This document shows, piece by piece, positions 17,314 to 25,625 of a stretch of DNA of 49,324 nucleotides (the stretch's first letter is position 1; each line of letters opens with the position of its first letter). The stretch covers positions 1 to 49,324 of the forward strand of contig JAHBZV010000019.1 in NCBI GenBank assembly GCA_019635275.1. The letters run 5' to 3'. A program made the translations under genes and the position numbers. Source of the stretch: Burkholderiaceae bacterium. Lineage in GTDB: Bacteria > Pseudomonadota > Gammaproteobacteria > Burkholderiales > Burkholderiaceae_E. The notes beneath the pieces were generated by a model. That model ran no database searches, had not been told where the DNA came from, and saw only the letters and a list, made by a program, of their open reading frames with translations.

Positions 17314-17754
17314 ATGATCGAACGCATCGAGCACGACGGCGTCGAGCTCGCGCTGATCCTGCGTACCTCGTTCAGGTGCGACGGTATCGAGTTCCCGACC
17401 CCCGACAGCCACACCCTGCAGCTCGGCTACATGAACCGCCCTGCCGGCTACGTGATTCCGCCGCACGTGCACAACCCGGTGCCGCGCGAGGTCCGTTACA
17501 CGAAGGAAGTCCTATTCATCCGCAGCGGCCGCCTGCGCGTGGATTTCTACGACGAACAGCGCAACTACCTCGAGAGCACTGTGCTGTCCGCCGGCGACGT
17601 CGTTCTGCTCGCCTTCGGCGGGCACGGTTTCGAGATGCTCGAGTCCACCGAGATTGTCGAGGTCAAACAGGGGCCCTACGTCGGCGATGCCGACAAGACC
17701 CGCTTCGAACCAGTGGCGCCGGAACGAATTCGCATGAGAGGAAGCTCCCGATGA
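17314..17754 (+). CDS. Cupin-domain protein of the sugar-modification operon
   Basis: The 146-residue protein is a single small beta-barrel cupin. Likely metal ligands are the histidines of PPHVHNPVPRE, a glutamate in YTKEVLFIRSGRLRVDFYD, and a histidine in AFGGHGFEMLE. It does not resemble RmlC or the FdtA/QdtA ketoisomerases closely enough to name. Plausible roles are isomerisation, epimerisation or oxidation of a nucleotide sugar, or assisting the next enzyme. A strong GGAGGGGAG ribosome-binding site precedes the ATG. Its stop overlaps the start of the perosamine synthase-like aminotransferase (ATGA), so the two proteins are likely made together and may act on the same intermediate. Confidence 0.78.
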   Translation: MIERIEHDGVELALILRTSFRCDGIEFPTPDSHTLQLGYMNRPAGYVIPPHVHNPVPREVRYTKEVLFIRSGRLRVDFYDEQRNYLESTVLSAGDVVLLAFGGHGFEMLESTEIVEVKQGPYVGDADKTRFEPVAPERIRMRGSSR

Positions 17755-18860
17755 TCCCGGTCAACGAGCCGCTGCTGGACGGCAATGAGAAGAAGTACCT
17801 GCTTGAGTGCATTGAAACGGGGTGGATATCCTCCGAGGGACCATTTATCCGACGTTTCGAGGAAGCGATGGCCGCGCGGGTCGGCCGACGCCACGCGATC
17901 GCAGTCAGCAACGGATCGATGGCGCTCGACGCCGCGGTGGCCGCCCTCGGGCTCGGTCCGGGCGACGAGGTCATCATGCCGGCGTTCACCATCATCTCCT
18001 GTGCCGCCGCGATCGTCCGGGCGGGTGCCGTGCCGGTGCTGGTCGACGCCGATCCGGCGACCTGGAACATGGACGTCGGACAGGTGAAGTCGCGAATCGG
18101 CCCGCGCACGCGGGCGATCATGGTCGTGCACATCTACGGACTGCCGACCGACATGGCGCCGATCGAGGTGCTGGCGGCCAGGCACGGACTGAAGGTGATC
18201 GAGGACGCGGCGGAGATGCACGGGCAGACCTGCCGCGGCCGGCCCTGCGGCAGCTTCGGGGAACTGAGCACCTTCAGCTTCTACCCGAACAAGCACGTCA
18301 CGACCGGCGAAGGCGGGATGATCCTGACCGATTCGGACGAACTTGCCGTGCGCTGCCGCTCGCTGCGCAACCTGTGCTTCAAGCCGCCGCGGCGCTTCGT
18401 CCACGACGAGCTCGGCTGGAACCTGCGAATGACCAACATGCAGGCCGCGATCGGCGTCGCTCAGCTGGAGCGGCTGGACGAATTCGTCGCGCGCAAGCGC
18501 GCGATGGGCGCCCGGTATACAGACGCGTTGTCGGGAACTGCCGGCCTTCGGCTGCCACTGCGCCGCGACGACACGGCGGAGAACATTTACTGGGTCTACG
18601 GCATCGTGCTGGAGGATTCGGTGCCGTTCGATGCCGACGAGGCGATGCGTAGGCTGGCCGAACGCGGGGTCGACTGCAGGCCGTTCTTCTGGCCAATGCA
18701 CGAGCAGCCGGTGCTGCGCCGCATGGGACTGTTCGAGGGCGAGCGCTATCCGGTTGCGGAGCGGCTGGCCCGGCGCGGCTTCTACGTGCCCAGCGGCATG
18801 GCGCTTACGCCGGCCCAGATCGACGCCGTCGTCGCCGCAGTCAGGAACGTGTTCGCATGA
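17751..18860 (+). CDS. DegT/DnrJ/EryC1 aminotransferase, probable GDP-perosamine synthase
   Basis: This PLP-dependent sugar aminotransferase has 369 residues, matching perosamine synthases (about 365-375). The opening MIPVNEPLLDGNEKKYLLEC and GWISSEGPFIRRFEEA are typical of the Per/RfbE group. VIEDAAEMHG and the PLP lysine in FSFYPNKHVTTGEGGM follow, then the substrate-loop DELGWNLRMTNMQAAIGVAQ. GDP-perosamine synthase aminates the C4 ketone of GDP-4-keto-6-deoxymannose using glutamate. The presence of gmd in the operon, with no competing GDP-sugar reductase visible, supports that substrate. A UDP- or dTDP-4-keto sugar is the alternative. The gene overlaps the cupin gene upstream and a methyltransferase gene downstream. 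Confidence 0.82.
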   Translation: MIPVNEPLLDGNEKKYLLECIETGWISSEGPFIRRFEEAMAARVGRRHAIAVSNGSMALDAAVAALGLGPGDEVIMPAFTIISCAAAIVRAGAVPVLVDADPATWNMDVGQVKSRIGPRTRAIMVVHIYGLPTDMAPIEVLAARHGLKVIEDAAEMHGQTCRGRPCGSFGELSTFSFYPNKHVTTGEGGMILTDSDELAVRCRSLRNLCFKPPRRFVHDELGWNLRMTNMQAAIGVAQLERLDEFVARKRAMGARYTDALSGTAGLRLPLRRDDTAENIYWVYGIVLEDSVPFDADEAMRRLAERGVDCRPFFWPMHEQPVLRRMGLFEGERYPVAERLARRGFYVPSGMALTPAQIDAVVAAVRNVFA

Positions 18861-19627
18861 GCGTGTTCGACCTGTATGCGGCATACTACGACCTGCTGTA
18901 CCGGGACAAGGACTACGCCGGCGAGGTGGACTATCTGCTCGGGTTGATCGGGGAAGCGGCGCCGCAGGCCCGGAGCATCCTGGAACTCGGCTGCGGAACC
19001 GGCGGACACGCGCTGGAGCTGGCCAGGCGCGGCTACTCGGTCCACGGCATCGACCTGAGCGGCTCGATGGTCGAACAGGCGCGACAGCGCGGCGCGGCGC
19101 TGTCGCCCGACGAGTCAGCCCGGCTCGAGTTCGAGGTCGGCGACATCCGAAGCTATCGCGGCGGCCGCAGTTTCGACGCAGCGATCTCGCTGTTCCATGT
19201 CATGTCGTACCAGACGGGCAACGAAGACCAGGCGGCCGCATTCGCGACCGCGCGCCGGCACCTTCCGCAAGGCGGATTGTTCGTCTTCGACTTTTGGTAC
19301 GGCCCTGCCGTTCTCACCGACCGCCCGCGCGACGTCGTCAAGCGCGTGTCGGACGAGCGCATCGAGGTGCTCCGCAAGACCACGCCGACCATGCATGTCA
19401 ACCTGAACCGGGTCGACGTGCGCTTCGACGTCGACATCGTCTCGCGCAGCGACGGCGACACCCGGCAGCTGAGCGAAACGCACCGGATGCGTTACCTGTT
19501 CCTGCCCGAGGTCGAGCGGCTGCTGCAGAGCGCTGACTTCACGCTGCTCTCCGCGCACGCGTGGCTCACCCGAAAACCGCTGGACGACAGGACCTGGTAC
19601 GGCTGCGTAGCGGCGAGGGCCGCCTGA
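18857..19627 (+). CDS. SAM-dependent methyltransferase resembling amino-sugar N-methyltransferases
   Basis: The 256-residue class I methyltransferase begins FDLYAAYYDLLYRDKDYAGE, then SILELGCGTGGHALELA (motif I), VHGIDLSGSMVEQARQRG, and GDIRSYRGGRSFDAAISLFH (motif II). The YDLLYRDKDYAGE opening and the FDAAISLFHVMSYQ segment recall the DesVI/TylM1 group, which N-methylates 4- or 3-amino sugar nucleotides. This is a family-level resemblance seen by eye, not a proven function. It overlaps the perosamine synthase-like gene by four bases (ATGA), the arrangement expected if it methylates the new amino group. O-methylation of another residue is the main alternative. Confidence 0.82.
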   Translation: MSVFDLYAAYYDLLYRDKDYAGEVDYLLGLIGEAAPQARSILELGCGTGGHALELARRGYSVHGIDLSGSMVEQARQRGAALSPDESARLEFEVGDIRSYRGGRSFDAAISLFHVMSYQTGNEDQAAAFATARRHLPQGGLFVFDFWYGPAVLTDRPRDVVKRVSDERIEVLRKTTPTMHVNLNRVDVRFDVDIVSRSDGDTRQLSETHRMRYLFLPEVERLLQSADFTLLSAHAWLTRKPLDDRTWYGCVAARAA

Positions 19628-19629
19628 CG

Positions 19630-20793
19630 ATGAAGCGCGTCTCGGTGTTCGCGCCGATGGGAACGCTGGATCACCAGACCGGCATCCTGAACGCGGTGCG
19701 CTGCTTCGCCGCCGCCGGCTACGCGGTCGACGTGCTCACGGTGCGCAACTGGCGCTTCCCGGCGCCGACCTTCGTGTCGCCTGCGGTCCGCGTTCGCTAC
19801 ATGCCCTGGACCTTCGATGCGGAGCGCGAGCCGCGCGCGCTCGCCACGCTGCTGTTCACAGCTTGGGTGCTGCTCGGGTTCACGCGGGCGCATCCGCTGA
19901 TCTTCGCCGGCGGCATCCGCGGACTGCTCGCCGCCTATGCGTATTCGCTGTTCCGGCGCGCCCGGATCGTCAACTACCAGACCGAGCTGTACATCGGCCA
20001 CAAGCTCGACACGCGCGGCGCGCGGCTGTTCAAGGCGATCGAGCGCCGCGCCGCCCGGCGCAGCGAGATCACGATCGAGCACGACGAACAGCGCCGCGAC
20101 CTGCTGGTGGCCGACCTCGGCGTACCGGCCGACCGCGTGCTGATCGTTCCCAACGCGCCGTGCGGACCTGCCCGCGTGGTCGAGTCGACGCTGCTCCAGG
20201 GGAGACTCGGCCTTGACGAAGCGACGCCGCTGCTGCTTTGCCCCGGCACCATCGCGAAGGAGTTCGATACCGCGACCGCAGTGCGTTGCGCACAGTCGCT
20301 GCCCCCGTCGTGGCGCTGCGTCGTGCATTCGGCACAGCCCCGGGCGAAGGACGATCCGGTCGTCAGCACGCTGCGCGAGCTGGATACCGGCCACAGGGTG
20401 GATTTCTCGCTCGAACCCTTGCCGTACTCGCAGATCGACGAACTGCTGGGCAGCGCGCGCATCGGGCTGGTTCTCTACTCGCGCGAAGTCGGCCAAAACA
20501 CGTCGGCGGTCGGCTTGGCATCCGGCAAGCTGTCGCACTTCCTGAAGCTCGGCGTGCCGGTCATCGTCTCGCCGCTACCAGGGCTCGCCGATTTCGTCCG
20601 CGAGCATGGCGTCGGCAAGGTGCTGGAGGATCCGGCCCGTGCCGGCGAACTGGTCGCGCAGATCGAAGCCGACTACGCCGGCTACCGAGAGCGCGCGCTT
20701 CGCTGTTTCGACGAGCGGCTCTCCTACGACCGGGCGTTCCGCCAGGTCGTCTCGGTGACCGACCGGTGGCATTCCGAGGAGGCGAGCCGGTGA
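19630..20793 (+). CDS. Glycosyltransferase of the GT-B (family 4-like) type
   Basis: The 387-residue protein has a two-domain GT-B layout. The N-terminal domain (residues 1-180) includes an amphipathic region around ALATLLFTAWVLLGF and RIVNYQTELYIGHKLD. The C-terminal nucleotide-binding domain carries LLLCPGTIAKEFDTA, YSQIDELLGSARIGLVLYS and GLASGKLSHFLKLGVPVIVSPLPG, the region that normally binds the sugar nucleotide. It probably adds one residue to the repeat unit on the cytoplasmic face of the membrane. The ATG at 19630 lies two bases after the methyltransferase stop. The donor sugar cannot be deduced. Confidence 0.83.
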   Translation: MKRVSVFAPMGTLDHQTGILNAVRCFAAAGYAVDVLTVRNWRFPAPTFVSPAVRVRYMPWTFDAEREPRALATLLFTAWVLLGFTRAHPLIFAGGIRGLLAAYAYSLFRRARIVNYQTELYIGHKLDTRGARLFKAIERRAARRSEITIEHDEQRRDLLVADLGVPADRVLIVPNAPCGPARVVESTLLQGRLGLDEATPLLLCPGTIAKEFDTATAVRCAQSLPPSWRCVVHSAQPRAKDDPVVSTLRELDTGHRVDFSLEPLPYSQIDELLGSARIGLVLYSREVGQNTSAVGLASGKLSHFLKLGVPVIVSPLPGLADFVREHGVGKVLEDPARAGELVAQIEADYAGYRERALRCFDERLSYDRAFRQVVSVTDRWHSEEASR

Positions 20794-22121
20794 GCGCTGC
20801 CGTGCAGGTCGACGGCTCGTCGCGCCGGCTGCTGGTGCGGCGTTCGCGCATCCTCGGCGCGATCCTGCTCACGATGGTCGCCGCGTCGCAGTGGGGAATG
20901 CTGTGGCTCGCCGCCGTGTACCTGCGCATCGGCCGGATCGGCCACATGCTCTCGCCCGAAGCGGCCGTGGGGCTGCTCGCGATCCTGGCCGCAGTCGCGA
21001 CGCTGCTGGTCTTCGACCCGCGCATTGCGCGGTCGGCCCCGGACTTCACTGGGTGGCTGCTGGCAGCCTTCCTCCTGGTCGCCATCTTCGGCGAGATTGC
21101 GCGGCCCGACCTGCGCCTCGGCAACGTGTCGACCTTCCTGTCGATCGGCGCCTACTACCTGGTCGGCATGTCGATCGGAAGCATGGCGGCGCAGCGCGAC
21201 GGCCAGCTGCCGATGCTGCGAGGGCTGCTTGCGATCTACACGATCTGGTACGCAGGGATCGCCTTCTTTCTGGCCGTCGGCGATCTGGGGTTCTACGGCG
21301 TGCTGCCCGGGTCCGGGTTGCCGCGCCTGGAGTTCCGCGAAGGTTTTACGGCGACCGAGTTACCGATCTACGTCGGCTTCCAGTTCCCGGTACTGCTTTA
21401 CGCGATGTTCACCAGCAACTCAGCACCGACGCGCTTGTGGGCCTTCGCCCTTTCGCTTTGCGCGGTCGCGCTGGTCGCAGCCACGGTGTCGGCGGCCGCT
21501 ATCGCGGCACTCGTGCTCGCATTGCTGCTGTTCGTGCTGGCTCGACAGCGCTCAAGACACGCCGCCGAAGTCCTGCTCGCCTTCGCGTTCGTGGCCGTTC
21601 CGATCGGGGCCGCCGCACTGCTTTGGGCACCGCTCGGCGGAATCATCGATTCTGCCAGTGAGAAACTGGGCAACCTGTTCGCCGGCGAGGGACTGCGCGC
21701 GCGGATCTACGGCGAATTGATACATGACATCACGACTTACCCAATGGGCATCGGCAAAGGGCGATTCGTGGAAACCAACAACTTCAGCTGGCTCGGCGAG
21801 GGCGTATATCCGCATCACAATCTGCTGGGCATCGGTGCCGAGCTGGGGGTTGCGGCGATGGTGCTGTTCGCGACGCTCGTCGTGACGGCGATCGTCGTGC
21901 TCGGACGCCGCGCACTCGGAGACCCGGCGCGCCACGGCCAGCGGTTCCGGATGCTGGTCACGGTTGCCCTCGCGATATTCGCCTACCAGCAGTTCCGGGG
22001 CCTGTTCCAAGACACCTGGGTGGTACGCGAGACCTATCTGTGGCTGGGCCTCGGTACCGGCGCGGTACTGACGCGCGTCGCCCGGAGTGCCCCGACGAAG
22101 TCGCCGGCGAGAGCGCAATGA
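20790..22121 (+). CDS. wzy: Wzy-like O-antigen polymerase / O-antigen ligase-domain membrane protein
   Basis: The 443-residue protein has about 10-12 membrane helices. Its second half contains a periplasmic loop (FAGEGLRARIYGELIHDITTY) and then the signature GEGVYPHHNLLGIGAELGVA followed by helices. This YxHNxxLxxxxExG region is typical of the Wzy_C/O-antigen ligase family. Its position inside the operon between glycosyltransferases, with Wzx and Wzz present, favours the polymerase over the WaaL ligase. The start is a GTG in a GTGA overlap with the upstream gene, preceded by a strong GAGGAGG. Polymerase and ligase cannot be separated with certainty from sequence. Confidence 0.84.
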   Translation: MSAAVQVDGSSRRLLVRRSRILGAILLTMVAASQWGMLWLAAVYLRIGRIGHMLSPEAAVGLLAILAAVATLLVFDPRIARSAPDFTGWLLAAFLLVAIFGEIARPDLRLGNVSTFLSIGAYYLVGMSIGSMAAQRDGQLPMLRGLLAIYTIWYAGIAFFLAVGDLGFYGVLPGSGLPRLEFREGFTATELPIYVGFQFPVLLYAMFTSNSAPTRLWAFALSLCAVALVAATVSAAAIAALVLALLLFVLARQRSRHAAEVLLAFAFVAVPIGAAALLWAPLGGIIDSASEKLGNLFAGEGLRARIYGELIHDITTYPMGIGKGRFVETNNFSWLGEGVYPHHNLLGIGAELGVAAMVLFATLVVTAIVVLGRRALGDPARHGQRFRMLVTVALAIFAYQQFRGLFQDTWVVRETYLWLGLGTGAVLTRVARSAPTKSPARAQ

Positions 22122-23143
22122 CGAAGGTCTCCGTCATCGTCCCCTGCCGCAACGAGCGCGGTCACATCGACGCGTTCCTGGAATCGGTCTTCGCGCAGAT
22201 TCTGGCGTCACCCGATCAAGAGCTGGAAGTCGTGATCGCCGACGGCATGAGCGACGACGGCACCCGACAATGCCTGGAGGACTGGCAGCGTCGTCAACCG
22301 GGCCTGATCGTGATCGACAACCCGGAGCGCATCACCTCGACCGCGCTGAACCGGGCGATCGAGCGTGCGGGCGGCGAGATCGTCGTGCGCATGGACGTGC
22401 ACACGGTCTACGCGAGCGATTACGTTGCGGAGTGCGTGCGAACCCTCCAGCTAACCGGCGCAACCTGTGTCGGCGGGCCCTGGCGCCCGGCCGGCGAAGG
22501 CGGACTGCAGCTGGCGATCGCCCGCGCGTTCGAGAGCCGCTTCGGGTCGGGAGGTGCGGCCTCTCGTCGCACCGACTATTCGGGGCCGGTCGACACGGTG
22601 TATCTGGGTGCCTGGCGGCGCGCCGACCTGGTCCGCCTCGGCGGTTTCGACGAGTTCCTGGTGCGTAATCAGGACGACGAATTGAACCTGCGCATTGTGC
22701 GCAGCGGGGGCAAGGTCTGGCAGAGCGCGAGCATCCGGTCGTCCTACGCCCCGCGCGCCTCGCTGCGGGCGCTGTTCCGACAGTTCTACCAGTACGGCTA
22801 CTGGAAGGTTCCAGTCATCCGCAAGCATCGACTGCCGGCCTCGCCGAGGCACCTGGTGCCGTTCGCCTTCGTAGTGACACTCGCTCTGCTGGCGGCAGCT
22901 GCGCCGTTCTCGCCGCCGGCAGGACTTGCGGCAATGGCACTGCTTGCGGTCTACTTCGTTGCTGCGCTCGCCAACGCAGCGGGGTCGAGCCGACTGCTAG
23001 CCAACCCGCGGGAGACGCTGACCATTGCCATGGCATTCGCCTGCATGCATTTCGGCTACGGCATCGGCTTCGGCCACGGCTTGCTCGACTTCGTCGTGCT
23101 CGGCAAGGGACCGCACGACGAGATGACCCGCCTGACCCGCTGA
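22118..23143 (+). CDS. Family 2 glycosyltransferase with C-terminal membrane helices (ExoA-like)
   Basis: The 341-residue protein has a GT-A domain: [33 protein letters not shown], the metal-binding [14 protein letters not shown], and [23 protein letters not shown] with its catalytic-base region. It is followed by about three hydrophobic helices from residue 245 on ([17 protein letters not shown]). This layout resembles ExoA-type transferases that act on undecaprenyl-linked intermediates. The ATG overlaps the wzy stop by four bases. It is the third glycosyltransferase of the operon. Confidence 0.88.
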   Translation: MTKVSVIVPCRNERGHIDAFLESVFAQILASPDQELEVVIADGMSDDGTRQCLEDWQRRQPGLIVIDNPERITSTALNRAIERAGGEIVVRMDVHTVYASDYVAECVRTLQLTGATCVGGPWRPAGEGGLQLAIARAFESRFGSGGAASRRTDYSGPVDTVYLGAWRRADLVRLGGFDEFLVRNQDDELNLRIVRSGGKVWQSASIRSSYAPRASLRALFRQFYQYGYWKVPVIRKHRLPASPRHLVPFAFVVTLALLAAAAPFSPPAGLAAMALLAVYFVAALANAAGSSRLLANPRETLTIAMAFACMHFGYGIGFGHGLLDFVVLGKGPHDEMTRLTR

Positions 23144-23149
23144 CGACCC

Positions 23150-23854
23150 ATGCGCGCCGATCGCCCCGACAGCGAAGTCGATGCCGTGGTGCAGCGTTAC
23201 GCGCGGCGCGTGCAGAACGATTTCTACAGCATCATGCGCCCGGAGGTGCTGCACGCGTTCCAGGAGCGCCAGCGCGCGATCCTCGACCTACTCGCACGGC
23301 ATGTACCCGGGCTACTGAACCGGATGCGACTGCTCGAGATCGGCTGCGGCACCGGCGCGAACCTGCTGGAGCTGCTGCGGCTCGGCTTCGATCCGTCGAA
23401 CCTGGTCGGCAACGAGCTGCTGCCGGAGCGTGCGGCACAGGCACGCCACAATCTTCCGGCAGCCACCGAGGTCCACCCCGGCGACGCTTCCGTGCTGCCG
23501 TTCGCGCCAGCAAGCTTCGACATCGTTTACCAGTCGACCGTGTTCACGTCGCTGCTCGACGACGCGTTCCAGCAGCGGCTGGCGGCGCGGATGTGGGAGT
23601 GGCTGCGTCCGGGAGGAGGCATCCTCTGGTACGACTTCGTGTTCGACAATCCGCGAAATCCGGACGTGCGCGGCGTCCCGTTGTCGCGGATCCAGGCCCT
23701 GTTCCCGCAAGGCACGATCGACAGCCGCCGGGTGACGCTGGCGCCGCCGATCAGCCGGACCGTCGTGAAATTCCATCCGGCCGCCTGCCGGTGGTTCAAC
23801 GCACTGCCCTTTCTCCGCAGCCACATGCTGTGCTGGATCAGGAAGAACCCGTGA
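23150..23854 (+). CDS. Class I SAM-dependent methyltransferase
   Basis: The 234-residue protein carries [20 protein letters not shown] (SAM motif I, about residues 60-80), then [33 protein letters not shown] and [20 protein letters not shown], a complete Methyltransf_11/25 series. The N-terminal 50 residues ([20 protein letters not shown]) probably form a substrate lid. It starts six bases after the glycosyltransferase stop and overlaps the next aminotransferase gene by GTGA. That pairing parallels the other aminotransferase-methyltransferase pair of the locus. Substrate unknown. Confidence 0.85.
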   Translation: MRADRPDSEVDAVVQRYARRVQNDFYSIMRPEVLHAFQERQRAILDLLARHVPGLLNRMRLLEIGCGTGANLLELLRLGFDPSNLVGNELLPERAAQARHNLPAATEVHPGDASVLPFAPASFDIVYQSTVFTSLLDDAFQQRLAARMWEWLRPGGGILWYDFVFDNPRNPDVRGVPLSRIQALFPQGTIDSRRVTLAPPISRTVVKFHPAACRWFNALPFLRSHMLCWIRKNP

Positions 23855-25020
23855 CCCCGGAACTCCCTCCGTTCCTGCCGTTCGCCCTGCCCGAAATCGG
23901 CCAGGAGGAAATCGACGAAGTCGTCGACACGCTGCGCTCGGGCTGGATCACCACCGGCAACAAGGCGCGACGGTTCGAGCAGATGTTCGCCGAATACGTG
24001 GGCGCGGGCGTCGAGGCGATTGCGGTCAACTCGGCCACCGCGGGCCTGCACCTGGCGCTCGAAGCGGTGGGCATCGGGGCGGGCGACGAAGTGATCGTTC
24101 CGACGCACACATTCACGGCCACGGCCGAGGTGGTTCGCTACCTGGGTGCCGACGTCGTGCTGGTCGATGTGGATCCCCGCACGCTTAACGTCACTGCTGA
24201 GGCGGTCGCCGCAGCGATCACGCCGCGCACCCGAGCGATCATGCCGGTGCACTACGCCGGACTCGGGGCGCCGATGGACGAGCTGCTCGCCCTGGCGCGC
24301 GATCGCGGCCTGAAGGTGGTGGAGGACGCCGCGCACGCGCTTCCGGCCACCTGCTCGGGCAGGCTGATCGGCACGCTCGCGTCCGACGCCACGGTCTTCA
24401 GCTTCTACGCGAACAAGACGATGACCACCGGCGAGGGCGGCATGGTCGTGACCCGTCGACCGGAGCTGGCGGAACGGATGCGGGTGATGCGCCTGCACGG
24501 GATGAATCGCGACGCGTTCGACCGCTTCGTGTCGCGCACGCCGGCCTGGTACTACGAGATCGTGGCACCGGGCTTCAAGTACAACCTGACCGACATCGCC
24601 GCCGCCCTCGGGATTCACCAACTGGTCCGCCTGCCCGGGTTCCTCGCCCGGCGCCAACACCTGGCCGTGCGCTACCATGCGCACTTGGCCGCGCTGCCGC
24701 TGATCCTACCCGCGGATGCGCCGCCCAACGAGATCCACGCCTGGCATCTATACGTGATCCGGCTTCGGGACGATGCCCGCCTCACGCGCGACGAGGTGAT
24801 CCAGGGCCTGTCGGACCGCGGCATCGGCGCCAGCGTCCACTACGTTCCGCTTCATCGCCATCCGTACTGGCGCGACCGCTATCGGCTTCGACCTGAGATG
24901 TTCCCGCACTCCGATGCGGCCTATCGGTCGATGCTGAGCATCCCGTTGTTCACGGCCATGTCCGACAGCGACCAGGATCGCGTGATCGATGCGCTCCGGG
25001 AGTTGCTGGGCCCATGTTGA
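23851..25020 (+). CDS. DegT/DnrJ/EryC1 sugar aminotransferase (ArnB/PglE-like)
   Basis: The 389-residue PLP enzyme shows [20 protein letters not shown] and [20 protein letters not shown] at the N-terminus, [13 protein letters not shown], and the PLP lysine in [34 protein letters not shown] follows. The pattern fits aminotransferases that put an amino group on C4 of UDP-4-keto sugars, such as PglE, PseC and ArnB. The WbpM-like dehydratase of this locus would supply UDP-4-keto-6-deoxy-GlcNAc. No PglD-like acetyltransferase is visible, so the fate of the amino group is open. The GTG start overlaps the upstream stop. The stop overlaps the phosphoglycosyl transferase start by seven bases, linking this enzyme to the initiating step. 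Confidence 0.86.
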   Translation: MTPELPPFLPFALPEIGQEEIDEVVDTLRSGWITTGNKARRFEQMFAEYVGAGVEAIAVNSATAGLHLALEAVGIGAGDEVIVPTHTFTATAEVVRYLGADVVLVDVDPRTLNVTAEAVAAAITPRTRAIMPVHYAGLGAPMDELLALARDRGLKVVEDAAHALPATCSGRLIGTLASDATVFSFYANKTMTTGEGGMVVTRRPELAERMRVMRLHGMNRDAFDRFVSRTPAWYYEIVAPGFKYNLTDIAAALGIHQLVRLPGFLARRQHLAVRYHAHLAALPLILPADAPPNEIHAWHLYVIRLRDDARLTRDEVIQGLSDRGIGASVHYVPLHRHPYWRDRYRLRPEMFPHSDAAYRSMLSIPLFTAMSDSDQDRVIDALRELLGPC

Positions 25021-25613
25021 AACGTGGATTCGACATCGCCTTCTCGGCCTGCGCCCTGTTCCTCCTTTCGCCGCTGCTGCTGGCGGTCGCTCTGTGGATC
25101 AAGCTCGACTCGCCGGGGCCGGTGTTCTTCCGCCAGGTGCGGGTCGGACGCGATGGCCGCGAGTTCAGTATCTTCAAGTTCCGCACGATGGGTACCGCGC
25201 CGGAGAGCCGGGCACCGCAGATCACGGTCGGCGCCGACCCGCGGATAACCCGTTCCGGCGCCTTCCTGCGCAGGTACAAGATCGACGAGATCCCGCAATT
25301 CCTAAACGTATTGGTTGGCGACATGAGCGTGGTCGGCCCGCGGCCGGAAGTCCCGCGCTACGTCGCAATGTACCCGCCCGAGACCCGTCGCATCGTATTG
25401 AGCCTGCGTCCTGGAATCACCGATCTCGCCTCGATCGAGTATCGCGACGAGAGCGAATTGCTCGCCGCGAGCGACGATCCGGAATCGACCTACGTCAACG
25501 AGGTTATGCCGGCCAAGCTCGCGCAGTGTGAGCGCTATGTTCGCGAGCGCAGCTTTGCCGGAGATTTAGCGATCGTCGCGCGGTCGTTCTGGATCTCGTT
25601 CGCCCGCCGCTGA
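25014..25613 (+). CDS. Small (PglC-type) phosphoglycosyl transferase initiating the repeat unit
   Basis: The 199-residue protein is a monotopic phosphoglycosyl transferase without the extra N-terminal domains of WbaP/WcaJ. A re-entrant membrane helix ([20 protein letters not shown]) is followed by [17 protein letters not shown] and FKFRTM. Next come the catalytic Asp-Glu pair in [17 protein letters not shown] and VVGPRPEVP. Such enzymes transfer a phospho-sugar from UDP-sugar to undecaprenyl phosphate. Their small form is best known with UDP-diNAc-bacillosamine and related 4-amino sugars, which fits the aminotransferase gene it overlaps. It is the last gene of the operon and converges on the acyltransferase with a 12-base gap. 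Confidence 0.92.
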   Translation: MLKRGFDIAFSACALFLLSPLLLAVALWIKLDSPGPVFFRQVRVGRDGREFSIFKFRTMGTAPESRAPQITVGADPRITRSGAFLRRYKIDEIPQFLNVLVGDMSVVGPRPEVPRYVAMYPPETRRIVLSLRPGITDLASIEYRDESELLAASDDPESTYVNEVMPAKLAQCERYVRERSFAGDLAIVARSFWISFARR

Positions 25614-25625
25614 GGGCGCCGCTAG

